Source of the DNA: Streptomyces lavendulae subsp. lavendulae
Lineage (GTDB): Bacteria; Actinomycetota; Actinomycetes; Streptomycetales; Streptomycetaceae
NCBI RefSeq assembly: GCF_002803845.1
Contig: NZ_CP024985.1
Coordinates: forward strand, 7,575,501 to 7,639,500
Length of the DNA stretch: 64,000 nt
Reading direction: 5' to 3'
The translations under genes and the position numbers were made by a program. How positions within the stretch are numbered: the first letter of the stretch is position 1; each line of letters starts with the position of its first letter. The notes below the pieces were generated by a model. It was not told where the DNA came from, searched no databases, and saw only the letters and a list, made by a program, of their open reading frames with translations. Below, one piece after another: positions 42,187-49,330 of this stretch.

Positions 42187-42714
42187 TCACAGCTCCAGGA
42201 CGAAGGTGAACGCGGCGTCCCAGCCGTCGGGCGTCTCCCGCACATCCATCAGACATTCTGGCCGGAAATACTTGTCGAGGTGGTTTCGGCGTTCCCCGGG
42301 GAAATACAGCATCGTGGTCAGTACGGCTCCGCCGGGAGGCTGTACCTTCACGTGCACGTGCCGCGTCCGCCCCGGGTACACGGCGGGCAGCACCGTCTCC
42401 AGACGCCACCGCCCCTCGGCGTCGGCGAACTGGTGGCCGCGCAGCCGAAAACCGTCGTCGTCGTAGACCCCGGCGTCTCCGACCTGCCAGAAGTCGAGCA
42501 GGGTGCCGCCGATCGGCTTGCCCTCGGGGGTGCGCACGGTGCCGTGCAGCAGCATCGGAACGCCTCCCGCCACATCGCCCCGGAAGCTGGTCCTGCAGGG
42601 GGTGTCGGGCTTGTAGTACGGCCCTTCGCGCAGGGCGGGCGTGGGCGGCGTCCCGTTGCAGCGAACGGTCGGCGTGAGCGTCTTCAGGACATTTTCCGGA
42701 CTTCCGTTCTCCAC
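42187..42714 (-). CDS. Intradiol ring-cleavage dioxygenase-like protein, short form
   Basis: 175 residues, shorter than catechol dioxygenases, with the C-terminal beta-sandwich only. Visible: GPYYKPDTPCR near the start (iron Tyr), the carbohydrate-like LHGTVRTPEGKPIGGTLLDFWQ, GVYDDDGFRLRGHQFAD, and RTRHVHVKV with two His. The Tyr/His iron-ligand set of the family seems retained. No aromatic substrate genes are near, so the protein may have been recruited for another oxidative cleavage or as a structural protein. It lies 103 bp upstream of the aminotransferase gene in the same direction. Confidence 0.78.
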   Translation of the reverse strand: MENGSPENVLKTLTPTVRCNGTPPTPALREGPYYKPDTPCRTSFRGDVAGGVPMLLHGTVRTPEGKPIGGTLLDFWQVGDAGVYDDDGFRLRGHQFADAEGRWRLETVLPAVYPGRTRHVHVKVQPPGGAVLTTMLYFPGERRNHLDKYFRPECLMDVRETPDGWDAAFTFVLEL

Positions 42715-42964
42715 GGCGGAATTCTCCCTTGGTCAAGGATCTTCGCTTCCGTCGAGGCACCCTAACCGGCATTCCCGATGTTGAGAAGAAGGCCCCGTGC
42801 CACCTCTTCGCCATTTGTTGGACGCCTATTGCCGGGGCTTCCGTGATCCGCGCGAACAGCAGTTGTCTCCTGGGAATAGAGCGGCGCGCGGGGCGAATGG
42901 GACAGGGAGCGATCGGTGGCAGGCGCTCGTCCGCGTGCTCGGCCGCGCGCTCGTCCGGCCGTAT
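42715..42964. other. 250-bp gap within the azasugar-type cluster
   Basis: Separates the kinase-like gene (stop 42965) from the dioxygenase-like gene (start 42714), both on the minus strand. It is noticeably less GC-rich than the genes around it (ATTCCCGATGTTGAGAAG, CATTTGTTGGACGCC), as expected for a promoter. A minus-strand TAGGGT near 42762 could be a -10. No gene or clear terminator is seen. It probably divides the cluster into two transcripts. Confidence 0.35.
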
Positions 42965-43966
42965 TCAGTTCCGGTCGGCTGCGGACCGGCGCAGCACGGC
43001 GCGGGCGCGGGCGAAGTAGGCCGGGTCGGGTGGCGCGGTGAGGATGTCGGCGAGCGCGAAGAGGTCCAGTGTCCGGCTGAGCCGCAGCCAGTCCACCGGC
43101 AGTCGGCCGTTCCCGCCGCGGAAGCCCTCGACGAAGCCCGCGGTGAAGGCCGGCGGGTACTCGTGGGCGAAGCGCAGCATGTTCCCGACGTCGAAGAGCG
43201 GGGAGCCGCTGAAGGCGAGCTCCCAGTCGAGCACGGCGGCCACCGCCCACTGCCCGTGACGCCGTTGGACCAGGACGTTCTTCGGGTTGAAGTCACAGTG
43301 CACCAGGCTGCGTTCACCCGCCACGGCGGCGAGTGCCCGGGGCCCCCGGCGGGCCAGGGCGCGCAGTGCGGCCGCGTCCGTCCGGCTCAGCGGCCCGTCC
43401 GCGGGCGAGGTCGCCAGACAGCGTTCGACGAAACCGGGCAGGTCGCCCAGCGGGGCCGCGCCGTCCGGGGCCGGGACCAGCGAAGAGTCGCCGAAGGTGC
43501 CCGGGCGGGGCAGCCGGACCCGGCCGATCCGTGCCAGCACCGCGCCGACGGCCCGGCCCAGGGCCCGCGCCTCGCCGCTCACCGGGCCGTCCGCGAGCAC
43601 CTGGCTGAGCGGGGTTCCGTCCACGAACCGGTAGAGCAGGGTGGGGCGCCCGGTGACCCGGCCGTGCGGATCGGCCGCGACCACCGCGGTCACCGGGACG
43701 GTACCGGCCGCCGCCCGGCCGAGGACGGCGACCTCCACCGCACAGGTGTTGCGCGGGACCCGGCTGCCGCTGGGCCGGTAGCGGCGCAGCACGTAGCGCT
43801 CCGCGCCCGGCGCGTCGGCGGGCTGGGCCGTGAGCAGGGCCATGTCGTTGGTGAACCCGCCGGGCAGCGGGTCCACCTCGTGCAGCCGGGCGCCGGGCAG
43901 GGCGTGCCGGGTCAGCCAGGCGCGGGTGGCGGGGTCGAGGAGGCCCACCGGATCGGGGCGCGTCAC
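42965..43966 (-). CDS. Aminoglycoside phosphotransferase (APH) family kinase
   Basis: 333 residues from GTG 43966. Bi-lobed kinase fold: the nucleotide loop DPLPGGFTNDMALL, the catalytic loop LVHCDFNPKNVLV (His-x-Asp-x4-Asn), and VLDWELAFSGSPLFDVGN with the metal-binding Asp. Family substrates include aminoglycosides, choline, homoserine and sugars. Inside this cluster it could phosphorylate the iminosugar or an intermediate, either as a biosynthetic step or for self-protection during export. It lies 31 bp after the fructokinase gene, in the same transcript. Confidence 0.88.
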   Translation of the reverse strand: MTRPDPVGLLDPATRAWLTRHALPGARLHEVDPLPGGFTNDMALLTAQPADAPGAERYVLRRYRPSGSRVPRNTCAVEVAVLGRAAAGTVPVTAVVAADPHGRVTGRPTLLYRFVDGTPLSQVLADGPVSGEARALGRAVGAVLARIGRVRLPRPGTFGDSSLVPAPDGAAPLGDLPGFVERCLATSPADGPLSRTDAAALRALARRGPRALAAVAGERSLVHCDFNPKNVLVQRRHGQWAVAAVLDWELAFSGSPLFDVGNMLRFAHEYPPAFTAGFVEGFRGGNGRLPVDWLRLSRTLDLFALADILTAPPDPAYFARARAVLRRSAADRN

Positions 43967-43997
43967 AACGGCCAGCCTGCCCGGCCCGGTACCGTCC

Positions 43998-44948
43998 TCA
44001 TGCCTGCGTTCCCCCCGATGGTCCAGGGCCGGACGACGGCCGCTGCCGCGCGGCGGCGGCCGCCCCGGCCGCCAGGACCAGTCCGCCCGCCGCTCCGGCG
44101 AGGCGGCCGAGCAGGGCCGGGACCACGAACTCCTCGGCCGCGTGCTCGGGCAGCCCGGGGTATCCGGCCAGCGCCGTGGCCAGCTCGGCGCGGAGCAGCG
44201 GGAACAGCCCGGGGAGCTCCGCGACGCCGCCTCCGATCACGATCCGCTGGGGCGCGGTCGTGTAGACGATGTTGCGCAGCCCCGCGGCGAGGTAGGCGGC
44301 CTCCAGCCGCAGCGCCTCGCGCAGGGTTTCGCCGGTCAGCTCTTCGGCCGGCGTCCCCCAGCGGGCGCCCATCGCCTCGCCGCCCGCCAGCCCCTCCCAG
44401 CAGTCGCCGTGGAAGGGGCAGGAGCCGGGGAAGGCGTCGCCCGCGATCCGGGGCACCGCGAGGTGGCCCATCTCGGTGTGGACCAGGCCGCTGACCACCC
44501 TGCCGCCGATCACCGCGCCGCCGCCGATGCCGGTGCCGACGGTGAGGTAGACGTAGGTGTCCAGGCCGCGCGCCGCGCCCCAGCGGCCTTCGCCGAGGGC
44601 CGCGCCGTTGACGTCGGTGTCGATGCCCACCGGCACGCCGAGCGCGGCGGCTACCGGACCGGCTACGTCCACCCCGGACCAGCCGGGTTTGGGGGTGGCG
44701 GCGAGGTGGCCGAAACTGGCGTGGTCCGGGCGCAGTTCGAGGGGCCCGAAGGAGGCGATGCCGATCGCGTCCAGCGGGCCGGTCGCGGCGGCGGTCTCCT
44801 GGAAGAAGGCGATGGCCCGGGCCAGGGTGGGACCCGGTGCGCCGGTCGGGAACCGGATCTCGGCCTCGATCCGGTCGGGGGCCGAGCCGACCAGGCAGAC
44901 GAACTTGGTCCCGCCGGACTCGATCGCCCCGAGCCGCGGCGCGTTCAC
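43998..44948 (-). CDS. ROK-family fructokinase
   Basis: 316 residues from GTG 44948, overlapping the dehydrogenase stop (GTGA). The N-terminus GAIESGGTKFVCLVGSAP is that of BsFrk-type fructokinases. ROK features: LTVGTGIGGGAVIGGRVV, HTEMGHL, and the zinc-binding stretch CPFHGDCWEGLAGG. The Glu-Gly end of the zinc motif is typical of fructokinase rather than glucokinase. Phosphorylation of fructose gives fructose-6-phosphate, the substrate expected for the aminotransferase of this cluster, so it may supply the precursor. Confidence 0.88.
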   Translation of the reverse strand: MNAPRLGAIESGGTKFVCLVGSAPDRIEAEIRFPTGAPGPTLARAIAFFQETAAATGPLDAIGIASFGPLELRPDHASFGHLAATPKPGWSGVDVAGPVAAALGVPVGIDTDVNGAALGEGRWGAARGLDTYVYLTVGTGIGGGAVIGGRVVSGLVHTEMGHLAVPRIAGDAFPGSCPFHGDCWEGLAGGEAMGARWGTPAEELTGETLREALRLEAAYLAAGLRNIVYTTAPQRIVIGGGVAELPGLFPLLRAELATALAGYPGLPEHAAEEFVVPALLGRLAGAAGGLVLAAGAAAAARQRPSSGPGPSGGTQA

Positions 44949-46078
44949 GCGTCCACCGGCCAGCCGTCGGCGCCGACCGGGCCGGGGTGCGAGCGGATGA
45001 CGACCTTGAGCGCGGCGTAGCCCGGTGGCCGTCCGGTGCCGTCGTACCCGTCGTCCTGGGTGAGACCGCCGAGCGCGGCGAAGGCCTCCGCGTGACGGCC
45101 GAGCGGGAACTCGTGCGTCACCAGCCGCTCCAGGACCGGTACGGTCCCGGCGCCGGCACCGGGTCGTCGCGGGCCGCCCAGCTCGGCGGCCAGGTCCACG
45201 GCGACCGGGAAGATGTCGGCCCGGTAGTCCCCGGCGCCGATCAGCCGGATCCCCCGGTTGGTGAGCCGGAGCGGGTGCAGCGGCACGGTGTAGGTGTCGT
45301 CGAAGCCCATGACCACGACGCGGCCGCCGTCGTCGACCAGCCGTAGCGCCGCGTCGAGGCCGGTGCCGGTGGTGTCGAAGACGACGGAGGGCCGCTCGCC
45401 GCCCGAGGCCTTCACCACGGCTTCGGCCGGGTCCGTACCGGCCACGTCCACCACGTGCGTGAACTGTTCGCGGGCCTGCTCCAGCCGGTAGCCGTCCGGT
45501 TCGGCGACGGTGACCCGGCGCGCCCGGCGGGCGGCGACGAGTGCGGTCAGCATCCCGATCGGGCCCGCGCCCAGCACCACCACGGTGTCGTCGAAGGTGA
45601 CGGAGGCGGACTCGACGTTGTTCAGGACGCAGGCGAGCGGCTCGATCAGGACCGCGCTGCGGAAGGGCAGCCCGGCGGGGATCCGTTCGACGAAACGCTC
45701 CGGCAGGGTCACGGCCTCCGCGTACGTACCGTCCCGGTCGACGCCGACCTCCGTCCCGGCCTTGTGACGGCAGAAGTTGGTCGCACCCCGACGGCACGGA
45801 ACGCACCACCCGCAGTACAGCGTGGGGTTGACCACCACCCGGTCCCCGACCCCGACCGACCGCACCTGCGGCCCGGTCTCCCGCACCACACCCACCGACT
45901 CGTGCCCGAGCACCACGCCCGGCCGGGCCGGGAACCGCCCGAGCAGGATCTTGCGGTCCGTCCCGCAGACCCCCGTACCGGTGACCTCGACCACGACGTC
46001 GTCACCGTTCACGAGTCGGGCGGCGGGCCGGTCCTGCAGTTCGGCGGAGCCGGGACCCAGATACACGAGAGCGCGCAC
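44945..46078 (-). CDS. Zinc-dependent medium-chain alcohol dehydrogenase (GutB-like)
   Basis: 377 residues from GTG 46078 with GGGAGG upstream. Catalytic zinc residues Cys38, His59 and Glu60 (VCGTD; GHESVG); structural zinc cysteines 89, 92, 95 and 103 (CGWCVPC...C). Rossmann motif VVLGAGPIGMLTALVA. The layout resembles sorbitol and glucose dehydrogenases. In azasugar gene sets the GutB1-type enzyme oxidises the primary alcohol of the amino-polyol so that it cyclises to nojirimycin or mannojirimycin. It is the first gene of the minus-strand operon; the 273 bp upstream (46079-46351) shows no gene. Confidence 0.88.
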   Translation of the reverse strand: MRALVYLGPGSAELQDRPAARLVNGDDVVVEVTGTGVCGTDRKILLGRFPARPGVVLGHESVGVVRETGPQVRSVGVGDRVVVNPTLYCGWCVPCRRGATNFCRHKAGTEVGVDRDGTYAEAVTLPERFVERIPAGLPFRSAVLIEPLACVLNNVESASVTFDDTVVVLGAGPIGMLTALVAARRARRVTVAEPDGYRLEQAREQFTHVVDVAGTDPAEAVVKASGGERPSVVFDTTGTGLDAALRLVDDGGRVVVMGFDDTYTVPLHPLRLTNRGIRLIGAGDYRADIFPVAVDLAAELGGPRRPGAGAGTVPVLERLVTHEFPLGRHAEAFAALGGLTQDDGYDGTGRPPGYAALKVVIRSHPGPVGADGWPVDA

Positions 46079-46351
46079 GAAACCTCCCCATCGGTGTTCG
46101 GGAGGGCGACGCTAGCGCAGCCGGACGCGGCCGGACACGACGCGTCTGAGCCACTCCGCGTCCGCGGCCGGCGGGCCCGGGCCCGCCGGCTTCCGAGCCG
46201 GCCGGAATGTCGGCTGGTCACGGCCGCATGCACGCTCCGCCCGGAGCCAGGAACCCGGCCGTCTCGATTTGTCTCTTCCGAGCCTCTCCCGGCTGTCCCG
46301 CACGTGCCCGGCGTCGACGTCGATCCTGGCGCCGACCGGCATCCGGAAGCG

Positions 46352-47626
46352 CTACCGGGCCGGTGGCAGCAGGTGCCGCGTGAACCAGTCCCGGGCAAGG
46401 GCGGCCGCTTCGTCCAGTGTTCCCGGTTCCTCGAAGAGGTGCGTGGCGCCGGGGACGATGTCCAGGCGGTTCTCGCAGCGCAGTTCCCGCCGGGCCTGCT
46501 GGTTGAGGCCGAGCACCGTCGTGTCGAGGGCGCCGACGATGAGGAGCGTGGGGGCCCGCACGTCGGCGAGCCGTGGCCCGGCGAGGTCGGGGCGGCCGCC
46601 GCGGGAGACCAGGGCGCCGATGTCCGCGTCGGCGGAACCGGCCGCCCACAACGCCGCCGCGGCGCCGGTGCTCGCCCCGAAATAGCCGATCGGGACGGAC
46701 CGGAGGTGCCGCAGCCAGCGGGTGGCGTCCGCCAGCCTCCGGCCGAGGGTTTCGATGTCGAAGACGTTCGCGCGCTCGGTTTCCTCCGCCGGTGTGAGCA
46801 GGTCGAACAGCAGGGTGCCCAGGCCCGCCAGGTTCAGGGCCGCCGCCACCGACCGGTTGCGCGGGCTGAGGCGGCTGCTGCCGGAGCCGTGGGCGAACAT
46901 GACGACCGCACCCGAGCCCTCCGGCAGTGTGAGGTCTCCGGCCAGCCCGACGCCGCCCGCGTCCACCACCACCTCGCAGGCCCGGGCGGCGCGGTCGGCG
47001 GCCCGTGCGAGCAGGGCGAGGACCTCTTCGTCGGGGGTCTGGGTGAAGTCCCGGTACCACTCGCCGACGGCGCGGAAGGCGCGCGGTGCGGACAGGCAGA
47101 CCACTTCGTCGGCCGGGCCGCGCAGACGGGCAACGGCGTCCGGCGGCGCCACCGGGACGGCCAGCACCACGCGGGCCGCACCCTGCGCCCGTACGACCTC
47201 GCATGCGGCCGCGGCCGTGGCGCCGGTCGCGATCCCGTCGTCCACCACGATCACCGACCGTCCGTCGAGCGGTACGCGCGGCCGGTCACCGCGGAACCGC
47301 CGCGCCTGAACGGCCAGCGCTGCCGTCTCGGCGCGCTCGACCGCCGCGAGATCCTCCCGGCTGACCCGGCCGATACGGACGATGTCCTCGCTGATGACCC
47401 GCACGCCGCCCTCGCCGATGGCGCCGAACCCCAGTTCACGGTGGGAGGGGACCCCGAGCTTGCGCACGACGATCACGTCGAGCGGGGCACCCAGGGCCCG
47501 CGCCACCTGGAAGGCCACCGGGACTCCGCCCCGGGGCAGTCCCAGGACGACGGGATCCTCCCTCGCCAGGTGACGGAGTGCTCCGGCGAGCTGCCGGCCC
47601 GCGTCCGTGCGATCGGTGAACATCAT
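46352..47626 (-). CDS. Phosphoribosyltransferase-alpha/beta hydrolase fusion
   Basis: 424 residues from ATG 47626 (GGAAGGGA upstream). The first 210 residues are a PRTase domain: LGLPRGGVPVAFQVARAL, and the PRPP loop VIVVDDGIATGATA. The rest (about 215-424) is a dienelactone-hydrolase-like domain: VVMFAHGSGSSRLSPRN, nucleophile GYFGASTGAAAAL, and the late His in ATHLFEEPG. The same fusion is known in many actinobacteria, usually near stress genes, and its function is not established. It is followed downstream only by the gap before the azasugar operon. Confidence 0.9.
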   Translation of the reverse strand: MMFTDRTDAGRQLAGALRHLAREDPVVLGLPRGGVPVAFQVARALGAPLDVIVVRKLGVPSHRELGFGAIGEGGVRVISEDIVRIGRVSREDLAAVERAETAALAVQARRFRGDRPRVPLDGRSVIVVDDGIATGATAAAACEVVRAQGAARVVLAVPVAPPDAVARLRGPADEVVCLSAPRAFRAVGEWYRDFTQTPDEEVLALLARAADRAARACEVVVDAGGVGLAGDLTLPEGSGAVVMFAHGSGSSRLSPRNRSVAAALNLAGLGTLLFDLLTPAEETERANVFDIETLGRRLADATRWLRHLRSVPIGYFGASTGAAAALWAAGSADADIGALVSRGGRPDLAGPRLADVRAPTLLIVGALDTTVLGLNQQARRELRCENRLDIVPGATHLFEEPGTLDEAAALARDWFTRHLLPPAR

Positions 47627-47662
47627 GGTGGTCCCTTCCCGCGCCACCGGAGCGCCTCGGGC

Positions 47663-48253
47663 TCAGCCGAGACCGGGAGCTCCCCACACCGGGAACCAGC
47701 GGCCGAGGTCCGCCTCTATCGGCAGGTCGTCCGCGAGCAGCGCCCTGATCTGCAGTTCCGTGGCGTTGTCGCGTTTCCCGGTCTGTCCGGGCAGGGGCGC
47801 GAACGGGTAGAAGGTGCCGCGCTTGTACAGGTAGACCAGGGCCAGAGCACGCCCCGCCGTCGCCTCGTGGAAACCCATCAGGGAACAGAGCAGCTGCGGA
47901 CCGAAGCCGGCGTCCTGGAGGAGGGCGTTGACGGCGTGCAGGTCGTTGACCAAGGAGGCGGTGTCGTCGGCAGGGCGCCGGGCGAGGAGCCAGGTGTAGC
48001 CGTACGCGTCCTGGCTGAATTCGACCGGTCGGCCCCCGCTGCCGGTATCGGCGTCGAGCAGCTCCCGCACGTCCTCCTGGAGCCGGGCGAAGGCACCGCC
48101 CTCGACGCTGGCGAAGCACACCGAGCCGACGCCGGTGGGAGCGAACCCGGCACCCGCCTGAAGGGTGATCGCGGCGGAGGGCAGGCCGAAGAGCCGGTCG
48201 AGGTCGGGAAGCACCGGCTTGCTGCGGCCGAGGATGGTGTCGAGGAGTCCCAC
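47663..48253 (-). CDS. pspAB: PspA-associated protein PspAB-like
   Basis: 196 residues. GLLDTILGRSKPVLPDLDRLFGLPSAAITLQ at the start and ELLDADTGSG, then DAYGYTWLLARRP and LLCSLMGF in the middle match what I remember of PspAB, an actinobacterial protein linked to the phage-shock system. It is soluble. It lies 37 bp after the HtpX gene, a membrane protease of the same envelope-stress response, and before the PRT-hydrolase fusion, so the three probably form one envelope- or redox-stress operon. Confidence 0.8.
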   Translation of the reverse strand: MGLLDTILGRSKPVLPDLDRLFGLPSAAITLQAGAGFAPTGVGSVCFASVEGGAFARLQEDVRELLDADTGSGGRPVEFSQDAYGYTWLLARRPADDTASLVNDLHAVNALLQDAGFGPQLLCSLMGFHEATAGRALALVYLYKRGTFYPFAPLPGQTGKRDNATELQIRALLADDLPIEADLGRWFPVWGAPGLG

Positions 48254-48290
48254 GGCAGAAACCTCCGTTCACGGTGACGCGCCAGGCCGC

Positions 48291-49205
48291 TCAGGGACGG
48301 CCGAGCTGCGCCGCGATCGTGCCCAGCCGGTCCAGCCGCTCCTCCAGCGTGGGGTGGGAGGAGAGCAGCCTGCCCAGGCTCTCCCTCGACGAGAACGCGG
48401 GCGCGAACCAGAACGCGTTGAACGGCTCCGCCGTGCGCAGGTCCCGGCTCGGGATCCTCGCCATCTCACCGGTCACCTTGGTGAGCGCGGAGGCGAGCGC
48501 CGACGGCCGGCCGGTCAGCAGCGCGGCCGCGCGGTCGGCGGACAGCTCGCGGTAGCGGGACAACAGCCGCGTCAACAGAAAACTGATCATGTAGACGATG
48601 GCGCTGACCAGGGGAATCAAGAGCGCCACGATGGCGGCGTTGCCATCGCGGCTGTTGCGCCCGAGTCCGCTGTAGACCGCGATGCGGGTCATGATGCCCG
48701 CGAGGACACCGAGGAACGACGCGACGGTCATCACCGCGACGTCGCGGTGGGCTACGTGCGACAGCTCGTGCGCGAGGACACCCTCCAGCTCCTGCGGCTC
48801 CAGGCGGCGCAGCAGCCCCGTGGTGACGCAGACCAGTGCCGTGCGCTCGCTGCGGCCGACGGCGAAGGCGTTCGGCACGTCGATGTCGGCGATCGCCACC
48901 CGCGGCTTGGGCATGTCGGCGAGGGCGCAGATACGGTCCACGGCACCGTGCAGCTCGGGCGCCTGCTCGGGGGTGACCTCGCGGGCACCCATGCTGGAGG
49001 CCGCGATCCGGTCGCTGAACCAGAACTGGGCGACGAACAGACCGCCCGCGATCACCAGAACGGTGGGCCACGAGCCCCGGAGAAGGACCAGCAGGGCGCC
49101 CACGAACACGACGTAGAGCAGCCCGATGAGGAACATGGTCGTCACCATGCGGGTGGTGAGTCCCTTGTCCGGGACGTAGCGCGAACGAGACAGGCTCCCA
49201 GGCAT
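48291..49205 (-). CDS. htpX: Zinc metalloprotease HtpX
   Basis: 304 residues from ATG 49205, chosen for GGAGG 10 nt upstream. M48 peptidase: two N-terminal membrane helices (about 20-60), the zinc motif LAHELSHVAHRD (His-Glu-x-x-His), two further membrane segments (MTVASFLGVLAGIM and IVALLIPLVSAIVYMISFLL), and the third zinc ligand Glu in RYRELSADR. Degrades damaged membrane proteins. Regulated with PspAB by position. Divergent from the PolX gene across a 125-bp promoter region. Confidence 0.95.
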   Translation of the reverse strand: MPGSLSRSRYVPDKGLTTRMVTTMFLIGLLYVVFVGALLVLLRGSWPTVLVIAGGLFVAQFWFSDRIAASSMGAREVTPEQAPELHGAVDRICALADMPKPRVAIADIDVPNAFAVGRSERTALVCVTTGLLRRLEPQELEGVLAHELSHVAHRDVAVMTVASFLGVLAGIMTRIAVYSGLGRNSRDGNAAIVALLIPLVSAIVYMISFLLTRLLSRYRELSADRAAALLTGRPSALASALTKVTGEMARIPSRDLRTAEPFNAFWFAPAFSSRESLGRLLSSHPTLEERLDRLGTIAAQLGRP

Positions 49206-49330
49206 CCGACCGCCCTCCAGCCGGAGCGCGTACGCCGCGCTCCTCACTCTCGATTGTGCTGCAACTTCCTTCCCGCCGTGCGGACACTCCGGGCCTGGCC
49301 CGTCCCGGCCCGCGGGGGCACCCTGGAAGC

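Noticed and set aside
45455-48277. A 940-codon open frame on the plus strand
   Set aside because: It is antisense to the dehydrogenase, the PRTase fusion and the PspAB-like genes, crosses several real gene boundaries and has Arg/Pro/Gly-rich low-information sequence. Long antisense frames are expected in this GC composition.
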